A DNA stretch of 11,184 nucleotides. Source: Triparma columacea. Lineage: Eukaryota; Sar; Bolidophyceae; Parmales; Triparmaceae. Under the pieces are notes generated by a model. The model was not told where the DNA came from. It searched no databases and was given only the letters and a program-made list of their open reading frames with translations. The translations under genes and the position numbers were made by a program. Numbering within the stretch: the stretch's first letter is position 1; each line of letters opens with the position of its first letter. Below, in pieces: positions 1-10,500 of this stretch. The DNA is taken from assembly GCA_030267965.1 (NCBI GenBank), contig BRYA01000206.1, forward strand, positions 1 through 11,184. Direction: 5' to 3'.

Positions 1-802
1 TGTCCAAGTACTCCTGCTGGGCGGCAGCGAGGGAGGCGGATATGGCGGAAGGAGTAGTCGACCAGGGGTAGAGGGTTCCAGGAGTGGAGGGCGCAGGGGC
101 AGGGGGGGTGGAGGTAGTGGGGGTCGGGGGAGGGGTGACAGCGGCGGGGGGAGGAGGGGTTGCAGCGGGGGGGGGAGGAGGAGTGGCAGCGGGGGGGGGA
201 GGAGGGGTGGCAGCGGGGGGGGAAGGGGCAGCAGGTTCTTCAGCCTCGTATGAATCAAAGGCAGAAACATCTTCCATCTCTTCGACGGTGATCATGATGG
301 GAGCGCCAACGGCAATCTCTGCACCCTCAGCTACGAGGAGCTTAGCACAGATACCATCGTCTTCAGTAACAAAGTCTGTACGGTGGAGAGGAGAGGGCGG
401 GGTGAGGGGGAAGGGGGTGGGGGTGGGGGGGGTGAGTGGGAAATATATAGATGTGTTGCCTCCTCTGGTGCCTCTCCTTTATTCACCCCTTCTCACCTAT
501 CGAAGCTTTATCAGTCTCAATTTCAGCCAGTACATCACCAGCACTAAACTCATCACCTTGTCCAACCTTCCACGAGGATAGCGTACCACTCTCCATCGTA
601 GGAGACACTAAATGCGGTTTTGAATGGGGTGAGAAGAGGGGAGGAAATGAGGAGCGGATGGGGGGGGAGGAAGGGATGTTTACTTACAGGCTGGCATACC
701 TACGACCTCATGATCAGGTAGTGAAGAGAAGAAACGAGAGGATAGTACGGCGGTATTCCTGCGGAAGGCAAGCCTTCGAAGGGCGAGAGATCGTGCAAAC
801 AT
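1..802 (-). CDS. DLAT: Pyruvate dehydrogenase E2 (dihydrolipoamide acetyltransferase), mitochondrial, 5' part, 3 exons
   Basis: E2 transfers the acetyl group from E1 to CoA through a swinging lipoyl-lysine, in the mitochondrial matrix. I read exon 1 at 802-688, exon 2 at 607-497 and exon 3 from 375 to the edge, with both introns in phase 1; about 200 residues are visible. The first ~25 residues ([16 protein letters not shown]...) are Arg/Ser-rich without acids and lead to SSRFFSS, a typical mitochondrial presequence and cleavage zone. The lipoyl domain follows at about residues 34-120, with GMPALSPTM and ETDKAS; the predicted lipoylated lysine is K72 (bases 509-507). It ends in [13 protein letters not shown], then a Pro/Ala/Thr linker. 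MPALSPTM points to pyruvate dehydrogenase E2 rather than 2-oxoglutarate or branched-chain E2. The E3-binding and catalytic domains lie outside the window, so an E3-binding protein (PDHX type) is not excluded. The ATG at 802 is chosen because it begins the presequence. Confidence 0.9.
146..214 (-). repeat. 24-base minisatellite encoding the E2 Pro/Ala linker
   Basis: On the minus strand there are three tandem copies: 214-191 (24 bases), 190-167 (24 bases) and 166-146 (21 bases, one Pro codon shorter). Each encodes Ala-Ala-Thr-Pro followed by a run of Pro. Degenerate Pro/Ala/Thr-rich sequence continues to about base 88. Because the unit is a whole number of codons, copy-number change would alter linker length without breaking the frame. 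Flexible Pro/Ala linkers are usual in E2 proteins. Confidence 0.85.
376..496 (-). other. Intron 2 of the E2 gene
   Basis: This 121-base phase-1 intron has donor GTGAGAAG (496 downward) and acceptor CGTACAG ending at 376. Joining ATA-G to AC-TTT gives ETDKASI followed by DFVTEDDG, the expected lipoyl-domain sequence. On the + strand it holds a dense run of G tracts at 396-439, that is, a C-rich polypyrimidine tract in the transcript. Confidence 0.9.
608..687 (-). other. Intron 1 of the E2 gene
   Basis: This 80-base phase-1 intron has donor GTAAGTAA (687 downward) and acceptor ATTTAG ending at 608. Splicing joins GCC-T to TG-TCT and restores the family motif MPALSPTM exactly, which is strong evidence for the junction. 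The interior is pyrimidine-rich on the coding strand. Confidence 0.9.
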
Positions 803-1413
803 CGAGCTGAAGTTTGGCAGCTGGAAAGACAAGTTTCAGGAAAGGTCGCGGTGGCTCCCCAGGTAATCCAGTTTTTGATCTAATCCAAGTCAATTCTATA
901 TTTGTGAGTGAGCAATGGGGACGGACGATAAGCGGGTTGGCCCACCGTTGCAATTACTTTCTAAAGATATGTTAAAACTGCGTGAAATTGGGTATGGGAG
1001 ACATGAAAAGGATGTGCAGTTGGACTACTCGCAAGCCTTGTCTTATATGTGCTTGTGTTCCAATTTTTGAGGTAGTGAAAGGAACTTTGGCTTGTGCCAT
1101 TCATCTACCCGACACTCATTTGCACGAGATTCTGCTTGTGAGAAGAAGCGAGTGCTATGTTCTTTTTGAGGAGATTATCCCTTCCCATGGCGAGCTATTC
1201 TCTTGCCAGGGATAGTTATCTACCTGTTTCTCCACAACTTCAGGGGTTCATTACAGAACACTTGAAAATAGCTCCGTGCTGTGGGTTGAGATGGTGTCGA
1301 GTCATCATCTTTCAATGAGGTTGGAATCATCACGACAATGTACTCACAATTTCACCTCACTCCCATCCCCAGATTTGAGCATTACGCAAGACTAAACAAC
1401 AGAGCGTTAGAGG
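803..1413. promoter_or_regulatory. Divergent intergenic region between the E2 and giant START genes
   Basis: There are 611 bases between two head-to-head start codons, so both promoters and 5' leaders probably lie here. I see no convincing core promoter. On the minus strand, CAAATATAGAA near 892-902 is a weak TATA-like sequence about 90 bases upstream of the E2 ATG. On the plus strand, GACTAAACAACAG at 1390-1402 resembles a branch point plus acceptor, so an intron in the 5' leader of the giant gene is possible. A 51-codon ATG-started frame at 915-1070 is listed separately. No tRNA-like or other RNA structure was recognised. Confidence 0.5.
915..1070 (+). CDS. Doubtful small ORF or upstream exon, 51 codons
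   Basis: An ATG-started frame encodes 51 residues beginning MGTDDKRVGPPLQLLSKDML and ending in a Cys-containing tail before TGA. The first 40 residues have a protein-like mix of charged and aliphatic residues, including REIGYGRHEKDVQLDYSQAL. I recognise no family. It starts only 113 bases from the divergent E2 ATG. It could be a tiny gene, an upstream ORF in the giant gene's leader, an exon, an eroded fragment, or chance. A different + frame is open at 994-1215, which would fit an eroded or spliced gene, but I find no supported splice joining the two. Confidence 0.18.
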   Translation: MGTDDKRVGPPLQLLSKDMLKLREIGYGRHEKDVQLDYSQALSYMCLCSNF

Positions 1414-1546
1414 ATGAGTAACAATTCGAAGAAGGGACAAGGAAATGAGGGGCATGAAGACCCCTTAGAGCCAACAAACTTCTTGGGCGAAATGGCAACC
1501 AAGGACACGATAGAGGGTGTTGAGAGGACCTCAAGAGTCGGGGAAG
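1414..1546 (+). other. Exon 1 of the giant gene (start exon)
   Basis: It is open from ATG 1414 to donor GAAG|GTACGTAA at 1546/1547 and leaves a phase-1 G. It encodes 44 residues beginning MSNNSKKGQGNEG, hydrophilic and acidic. Intron 1 (1547-1682) has branch-like GCTAAC at 1646-1651, a C/T-rich tract and tandem acceptors AAG and CAG. Confidence 0.7.
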
Positions 1547-4500
1547 GTACGTAAATAGGTTGCGAGTCTTGATTAAGAAATTTAAAAGGGGGGCGGAGGG
1601 GTTCTGTCCGACTTCGGAACGTTCAAAGTCTGAAACCTTACAACCGCTAACACCCTCCCTCCCTGCCATCGTTCCACCAAAGCAGAGACGTCCAGGAGAG
1701 ATCCTCAGACTCAGGGGATAGCCGAGGATAGGAAATTCCTCCAAACTGAAGGAGTTTCGGAACCATCTAAAGTTGTGAACTCAAATGAAGGCATGCCTGC
1801 ATTGAGAGAGGTAATGTCTGCTGCAAATACCATTGATGACCAAGAAGAGTCGTACGGAGCAGTCATTAAGGTCGACAGGGAGCTCGAGGAGGGTCTACCA
1901 CCCGTATTGGAAAGCGATTCTAAGCCCGTAGCGTCACCTAGGCCTCATGAGGAGGGTGAAGGTTTCTGGCAGGAAGGTGAGAAATGGACAAAAAAGGGAA
2001 CAAACGTCACGAGATCAACACGGAGAAACATTTCATACGGCTCAAATTGTGCTCGTGGCCATCTACTTTGTCTTTAGCCGCCCTCCCCCCCCCTCGTCAA
2101 ATTTCATCCAATGCTAACTCCAACAGCCAATGTCATCTCGAAACGCACCATCGCGGACCACGCTTACCATCACAGCAGGACCTCGAGGCGGTTATCACAC
2201 TCAAGTATTACCTCAAGAGGGATCTCTCTCTGAAGGTGACGGAGTCTCACTGCCGTTGCAGGTCGCCAGTACAAGCGAGGGCGTGAAATTAAAGACGTCA
2301 AGTGAGATGAGTGCGCTTGACACGAAAGCCGAGGGAGTTGAAAGAGGTAAGATAAGGGTAGATGGGGGTTAAAGGGGGGAGGGAGATGATAAGGGGGGTT
2401 TAGCGCGCGGAGTTTGTGTGACTGCAGAGGCTCGTCAAATATCATTTCAGTATATGTGTCAACCCCACCAACACGTATATCTTCATAAACAAACGCCCAC
2501 ATTTACATTCACAGCGACGCCTCGAAAGGGCGCTCACTCTCTGGTAGGAGAGGATCCCCTTGATACAGTGGGGGGTGTTTCGCTGCCGTCACATTTAGAG
2601 AATTCAAGTGAGGATATGCAAGAGGTGAGAGAGATGAGGAGCGAAGTGACGGGCTGAAAGCGTTAGGGATTGCGAGGGAGAACATACGCAGGAGTCATCA
2701 ATTCTTTATAAGATGCATCTCAAGCCTCACACACTGCCGCTGCGATTCTAACTCTTCTTCGTAAAACCCAATTCTTGCACAACTCTCCACGCTTGTCACA
2801 GGTGAGAAAGGAATCGGAGTAAATACAGTGTCGCACCTTGCAAGCCACGCCCATGCGCGTGATGATTTTGTCTCTTAATTTAATCTCGCCTCCCCTACGC
2901 GCGACGTTACTATCCCTAACTTACTAACGTCTTTGCTTTCGCAATTTGCTTCGCTCCTCACACAGGCGCAGGAGAGGAGAAAGGTTATGAATATGGGCGT
3001 TGGGACCCCAACAGAGGGAGGAACCACGGTCGGAGCAGGTGCGAATAACTCTTCAAAGCTCGAAACTGGGAAGAAAGGCGTATCTGATGGGGTAGGGGGG
3101 AGCAAATTGATTATGGGGGGGACGGGAGGGAGGGAGATAAGAAGGAGCGTAAACTTCGATTTGGAGATACAAGATGGAGACGGATTAGCACTCGGAGAAC
3201 ATGGGGAGGGATCTTTGAGTGCAGGCGGAAGCTTGGTGTCCGAGAAGGAGAGGGAGCTTGAGGAGAAGTGTAGGGAGTTGGCCAAGAAGCTGGCCGAGGC
3301 GAATGCAAAGTTAGGTCGGGCGAACGTGAAGGTGAAGGACGTCGATTCCACCTTGCTCGATGAGCGAGGTGAGGCTAGTGCGTTGAAAGCAGTCGGTCTT
3401 GGAAGCGACTCCGACATTTTGAGGGAAGAGAAGAATGGCAATGTTCATGACGGCATGGTGGGAAAGCTCGTGGAGAGGGGTGCCGTTGAAGGAATTATCG
3501 AGGAGTCTTGCGATAGTAAGAGAGCGAACGTCGGCGTAGTCGTTCACGACGAGAAAGAGCGTGTCCTCAATTACATCCTCGCTGGTTCAAGTGTGGGAGC
3601 GTTCCGACGTGAGATTATTCATGAGGGAGGGGATGGGGAGGGAGGAAGGATTATGTTTTGGCAGCATTACTTGAAGGGGACAACAGTAGTCGAGTATCTC
3701 CTAAGAATTCACGTGAGAAATCAAGGCTCCGGCTGGTGCATCGTGATAAAGTCGGAGGATGAGAAAAGCTTACCGAAGGAGGCTAAGATGAAACTTGTCA
3801 AGATTGTGACTTCCACAAATGCGCTGAGAGCGAGGGTCGAGGGTGAGATCAGGCTTGCGAGCTACAAATATGGACAAACCGCGCTTACTCTTTTCGGAAT
3901 GATGGAAGTCGAGGAGGTCGAGGGGAGTGCGTCAGGAACTCAAGGCTCACCAAGTCCAGGAAAAGGGGTGTTTCGTCAGAAAACTAAAGGTATCAAACGG
4001 AGCCAAACATCCGGCCTAATGGAGAGTGAGGGGGGGAGAAGGGGGGACGTCAACACCATTTACGCGTCAATCAAAGGCCTGGTGGAGGAGATCGAGAAGA
4101 ACTTTCACAATCCTGAGGTTGTTGATGAGAGGAGGAAGAAGCACTTTGTGGAGGAGGTTATTCCAAGTCCGCCTCCGCTGACAGTAGAGGAGGAGAGCAT
4201 GCTAGATGGAGTTGGAGGGTTGGAGAATGAACTGTATAAGAAGGGAAAGAGAGTCAAGGGGACATTGAAGGAGGGGGTAGACAAGTTCCTGTGGAGAGAG
4301 AAGGACAAGGTGTGGGCAGCCTTTGGGGTCACTGTGGACAAGTCAGCAAAGGGTGTATTGGCAGAGGAATTTCTGCTTGACGCATTTGAGTGGTCAGAGG
4401 ATCACTTCAAAAATAATGGGAACTTACCAAGGGTTATCAGGAATGATTTTGAGGGAACTAGAAGCATGCACTGTCATACTGGCGTTAAGGTCCCTGCCGC

Positions 4501-7500
4501 CACCAATCGACTCTTTGAGAATTGGTTTGTGTGGAAGGAAGTCAAACTTGAGAATGGCCGGACTTCATACATGTTAGCTTTTGTGCCACTGACAGAGTAC
4601 CCTGGAGGAGGCTTCAGGGACCTCAGTAAGGAAGGATTTGTGCTGGCAGAGACTACAGGTGCCTACTTCTTCTATGAGATTGCCCCAAATGTCTGTAGGG
4701 TGACACGTATTCAGACTGTTGATCTGCATTTCAAAGGCCTTCAAAAGACACTGATGGACAATGCCATTGACTACCTTACAAAGAATGAGCTTGTTGAGGC
4801 CAACAGGTTGCAGGAGAAATTCAGGAGGAATGGGAAGAAGGTTGATGCTGAGGTCAGGGGGGCCTTGGTGGAGAGGATGAGGGAAGGGGCTGAGTTGGAG
4901 GAGGACCAGAAGAAGGTGTTTGGGGAGTTGGAGGAGCTCTTTGGTGGGAAGGATGAAGAAGGGTGGGGGCATCTCGAGTCACCTCATGAGGGAGTGAAGA
5001 TGGAGATCAAGTACAAGCAGCAGGAGAAAGGAAAAAAGACACTCACTTTTGGAAGAGCCGAGTGTATCGCTGACTGCTCAGCCGAGGAAGCAGCTGCTTG
5101 GTTCTTTGAGTACTGCAGCAGGGAGAGGATGGTAATGAGCCGAGAGGAAGGGGACCCTGCAAGGCTGGAGACGAGGAAGGGTGGCAAGGCAAGGGTTAAT
5201 GAGAAGGTGTTTGTAACAGTATTGAAACTTCCCTTCCCTCTTCACAAAAGAGAGTTTGTGTTGAGATATGTATTGCAAAAAGTACAGCACGACAACACGA
5301 TGTCTGTAGCCTTTGTCCCAGCTGAGGAGAAGGTTGACTATGGGGGAAACCTTGGAAAGCTTGTGCGAGGAACAACAAGTGGCATTCTCACTGCCAAGAA
5401 TATTAAGGACCAAGATGGTGTTCTCCAGTGTAAACTTGCATTGACCCAATTTATGGAGACAGGAGGGTACATTCCAGTAAAAGTTGTCAAGAGAACTACT
5501 CCACGAGTACTAAGTACAATAGCAGTACTCAGAGATTCCTTCAAGCGGGATGAAGAGGTTGATAAAGCTGCACTGACCTCTCTTGCCAACATCATCAAGA
5601 ATGAGCATCAAGATTATACAGATGAGGAGAAGCAGGCAATCAGAAAGGGGAAGGAGTTTTATGAGAAGTGCGAGAAGGAGGAGAACTTTGATGATCTGAA
5701 GAGTCCAGATCCTAGGGTGAAGATGAAAGCTGTTCACCTCGAGGGTGAAAGTCTTGTGGTTGGCGTTTGTGAGGCTGTCATTGATGCTTCACTTGCAGAG
5801 TGTGTGGCATACGAGTTCATTAAGGATTCAAGGGAGAAGAAGGCCAAACTTGGGAAAAAGTACAAGATGATCAAAACAAAGAAATTGAATGGCCACTCAC
5901 AGCTTTATTTAAACAGGAGGAGTCTTGGGGTGCGAGGATTCTCTGATAGGGAGTGGAGAAGCTTTATTTGCTGGCAAAAGGAGGAAGGAGACAAGGTCTG
6001 TTGGACCGTGTACAAGGACACCAACTTGCTTGATGAAGATTTCCCATTGAGCTCTCAAACTGTGCTTGCATCAGTCAGAACTACCTGGATGTTTGAGGCA
6101 CTCACAACCACTGGTGGCGTTCCCCAGACTAAAGTCACATTTGCTGTAAAGGTGGACATCAAGGGCTCTGTGCCAACTTTTGTCATGAATCGCTTGTCAA
6201 CCGGGTATGCAAGCAACATGATTGAATTGCGGAAGAAGTTTGACAAGAGTAAAGAGATTGACGCTTCAACAAGGATCCAGATAATAAGTGGAATAGGTGA
6301 AATCAAAGAAATGTCCGCTGAAACATTTGATGCCAAGTTCCTAGAGCCTGAAGACAAACAAAAGGTTAAAGGTGCATTCCCCTTGTCAGATACATGGATT
6401 AAGGTGGAAGAGAAGGGAAAGGGATGGGGAAAGACAACTGTGACAGTTAGAGCTGATTTGGAGGAAGCTGCCGCCTACTTCTGGGACTTTGGAAGCAGAG
6501 TCCATCAAGAAACAACAGGAGATGTTGAGAGGGTTGTTGAAGAGAAAAAGGGGACATGGGAAGTGGTTGTGAGGAGAAGGCAGAAGTTGGAGTCAAAACA
6601 TGGTGTCAAAAATAGAGATAGGGAGTTCTGGAATGTGATGAAGCTGCATAAGATGGATGAAAATACTATTGTAATTATAATGGAGCCAATAATGGAGAAC
6701 ATGGAGGAAAGTGATGCTGTGAGTGACACTAAGAAAAGTGCTGCACAAAGGGCATCTGAAGAATTCGCAATAATGTTCGCAAAAAGAGGAGAGAAGACAA
6801 CCAAGGTAGAATTTGTCACCAAGGTAGAGCTTGGGGAAAGCTTGAGTGTGGAGGCAACAAGATCAAGTCTGGAGAGGCAACTAGACGAGGCTGCTGAGGT
6901 ACAACGATACTTTATTGACCTTCTCCCTTTACTGGAGATGTCTAAGCAAGTTGGTGAGGCCTTGGGTGCTGATTTGGTTTGGGATGGAGGACAACTTGGA
7001 GGAGCACACTTAAGGAAGGACAGAGAGAAGCATGTTGAGGAGGTTTGCAACGAGAATGTCGCTTTGAGAGAGGTTGTGAAGAAGTACCCCTGGTTTGTCA
7101 CTTTGCTGAAGAGGGCAAGGCTTTGTGAGCTTAGCTCCAACAGCTCAGTGTCTACAAAGCTTGAGTGTGTTGAGGAGCAGGAGGCAATGGTGATTGGGAA
7201 CAACTTGATGCCTTGTTTGAAGAGCAGGAAGGTGATTAAGGCTGGGGTAGATATGTGGAGATTGCAGAACAGGGCTGTTGGGGAGCTGTTTGAGGAGTAT
7301 CCATGGATGGAGGGCATGTTTGTGGAGATTGGGAAGGGAGTGGTGAAGACCGCTCCGTGGGGTCTCATGTTTCGAGTTGCTGTTGGTGCTGTTACATCTA
7401 TCTTTGATTTACTTACTGATGTGTATGTGACGTACATGTTTTTGAGTGATAAGAAGTATGGGTACTTTAAGGCATCTTTGGCAAGCTTGGCAGTTTCAAT

Positions 7501-10500
7501 TGGGTTTCAAATGTTTTTTGTTTGGGGACAGAATAGAAAGTTGGGGATGTTGAGAGTGATGAGGGAGTGGTTTCCTATTTTAATTGGCTTTAAGCCTGCT
7601 GTTGATGCTTACAGGGTTGCAAAGGGAGAAAAGCAAGAGGCTGGACAAATAATAGATGCACTGACAGAGTTGACTTTGATGAAAGTGATTGAGATGTTTG
7701 CTGAGGCAATACCTGGAGTGATTATCCAACTTATGGCTATTTCAACAAATGATGGGGATGTTTCAGATGCAGCTTGGATATCTCTTTTAGTTTCGGCTTT
7801 GACAACAGGCTATGCGTCTGCAACTATCAGCTATGACTATGACACTGACCCAGTCAAGAGAGAACAAACACCTGACTTTTATGGTTATGTGCCTGCAAAT
7901 CCCACCAAAAGATCTATTATATTTGGTTCAATGATGTTCTTCAGTGCAGGCATGCTTGTGATAAGGAGCATGACAATAGTAGTGTTAGGGCTTCTTGGTG
8001 GTAGATGGGTCTCTCTCTATGTTGGGGCTGATCTTGGTTTATACTTATTGGTGAAGATCTTTAGAGGTGATTTTTGGTATTGGCCACAAAGTGCAGAAAT
8101 ATTATTCAGTATTATAGCTAGAATGTTGGTGAAAGTTGTAACAGACTTTACATCAATTGTGCAGTTTAGGCACCCAAACGAGGTTGGAGGGATGTATTGG
8201 GTGTTTGGATTTGTATTGACAATTGGAAGTCTTCCAGTTGCTATAGTCCTGGCTGAAAGGGGAGATGTTGCAGATGAGGTGCTTAAAATGGCATGGAAAG
8301 TAGTTGGAATATTTATACCAGGTACAGTCTTGTTGTTTGCTGTATTTTTCTTCAACATTGAAAAGAAATATTTGGGCACCTTCTACAGCTTGCAAAGGGG
8401 TAAGGACTTGACAGTAAAGAATTACAGAGAGGGTTCAGATGCTGTTAAAGCAAAGTGCACATTTCTAACATCAAAGAATCATTGGAAGTCAATTGAAGAT
8501 GAAGTGAGAGCTTGGGTAGAGGCTAACTGGGATAGATGGAAGGAGGAGAAGCCAACCTGGTTTGATGAAGCAACACAATCAAGAGTGCCTGTGGAATACA
8601 TTCCTTCAGCTACATCAAGACAAAGAGAGAGTATCAGGCGTGCAAGTGCTGATCTTGAAGGAGAAAATGGCGCGGGAGGTGCTTTGATTGCAAGCATTAG
8701 ACAAGCAAGCATTGGATATGGAACTGGAGATGATGTTGTAAGAATAGCTCCAGCCGTCTTTAGAGACAACTTACAAGATATCACAGATCCTAAACGTATA
8801 GGACAAGAGCTAGGTAGACAACTGTTACATGCAGTTAAGTCTAGAAAGAAGAGAATGGCAAAAGAACATGCTGTCAGAAAATTTGTCATAAATGATAGTA
8901 TATTGAGCAGTGTGGCTCAAAAGTACGAGTTTGTCATACCAATGCTTGCAGCTATTGTAAAAAATAGGCTGCATGGACTGAGGAAGGTTGTGAAGAAAGC
9001 TTCTAAGGTAGGAAAGAAGGAGGGGAGGGAGATTGGAGAATCTTTAGCAAGGAGTTTGGCTATTAATACAAAGCCAGTTGCTGCAGTGGATGCCTTCATC
9101 TTAAATTTCCCTGCTCTACAGGAGCTTGATGAGGAGTATGAATGGTTCAGACCTATGCTTGAGACAATTAGCTACAGGCTTTTGGAGGAAGTTCCTTGGG
9201 GATTGAAGGCTAGGGTAACTGTAGGCGCTGTCACAAGTATGGCAGATTTACTGACTGATGTATATGTGACATACATGTTTTGGAGTGATAAGAAGGATGG
9301 GTACTTCAAGGTTTCTTTGGCAAGTTTGGCAGCGTCAATAGGCATACAGATGCTTTTTGTTTGGTTTTTGAACAGGAAGTTGGGGACAATGAGGGTGTTA
9401 AGGGAATGGTTTCCAATTCTGATTGGCTTCAAGCCTGCAGTTGATGCCTACAGGGTTGCAAGTGGAGAAAAACAAAAGGCTGGGCATGCTGTTGATCCAA
9501 TGTTCGAGTTGACTACAATGAAATGCGCAGAAATGTTTGCTGAGGCAATCCCTGGAGTGATCATTCAACTTATGGCTATTGCAACAAGTGACAAAGAGGT
9601 TAGAATTTCAGCTTGGCTTTCAGTTGCAGTGTCAGCAATTACAACAGGATTATCCTCTGCAACCATAAGTTATGACTGGGACACAGACCCTGTTAGGAGA
9701 GAATCGGCACCAGACTTCTATGGCTATATACCAGCAAACGCAAGCAAGAGGACAGTAGTATTTGTGTCCATGTTGCTGTTCACTGCAGGAATGCTTATAA
9801 TAAGGTGTACAGCAATAGTCCTTCTCGGGTTGATGGGAGGTAGTTTGGTCTTTCTCTACATTGGAGCAGACCTCGGTCTGTACTTGTTGGTTAAGATATT
9901 AAGGGGAGACTTTTGGTACTGGATACCATTTGGGGGAAACATAGAAATTGTGAGTAGCATTATAATGAGAGTGATTGTAAAGATCATTGTAGACTTCACT
10001 TCAATTGTGCAGTTTAGAAATCCTAATGAAGTTGGGGGAGCCTACTGGTTGTTTGGTCTTTTGTTGACAATAGGAAGCCTACCATTGTCCATATATTTAG
10101 CTTCACCTTATGTAGATGAGGGAGCAATTGATATTGCATCATTGATTGGGAGATATTTCATACCAATAACTACCCTATGCTTTGCTGTCTTCTTTTGGAA
10201 CATTGAAAGGAAGTACTTGCACACTTTTTGGAGCATACAAAGTGGGAAGGACAAAACTAAGGCATATTTCCTTGAAGGAAAAAGTGATGAAATAATGTTT
10301 TCAGTCTTTAAAAGGTCAAAACATCAATGGGTCTCAATTGAAGGAGAAATTAAGAAATGGGTTGGCTTAAACTGGACTAAATGGGAAGAGGAGAAGCCTA
10401 AGTGGTTTGATGATGCAATGAGAGCTAGAGTGCCAGTTGAATACATTCCAGGAGATGGAGATGCTAGAAAAAGGGAGAGTGTCAGGAGAGCAAGTGTTGA

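Noticed and set aside
84..581. Gly-rich 165-residue frame on the + strand
   Set aside because: It is antisense to the E2 lipoyl domain and Pro/Ala linker; poly-Gly is simply the complement of the Pro codons.
714..953. 79-residue frame on the - strand covering the E2 start
   Set aside because: It overlaps E2 exon 1 in another frame and lacks the presequence and lipoyl continuity seen in the chosen frame.
982..1215. 77-residue + frame in the intergenic region
   Set aside because: It starts at GTG (first ATG at 994), is Cys-rich, matches nothing I recognise and has no supported splice partner.
1382..1744. 120-residue - strand frame
   Set aside because: It is antisense across exon 1, intron 1 and the start of exon 2 of the giant gene; the + strand reading is supported by splice sites and phase.
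2933..2965. Coding start of the giant protein at TTG 2933
   Set aside because: The codon is TTG, and the segment has the features of an intron end (TACTAAC, pyrimidines, CACAG).
2875..3441. 188-residue Ser/Pro-rich - strand frame
   Set aside because: It is a shadow of the Gly/Glu-rich start of exon 5; antisense of GAG/AAG/GGG codons gives Leu/Phe/Pro/Ser.
6505..7437. 310-residue - strand frame
   Set aside because: It is long but antisense to START repeat 4 and membrane module 1. The purine-rich coding strand lacks the trinucleotides that would read as stops on the other strand.
8017..8379. 120-residue - strand frame
   Set aside because: It is antisense to membrane module 1; the + strand carries the duplicated conserved protein.
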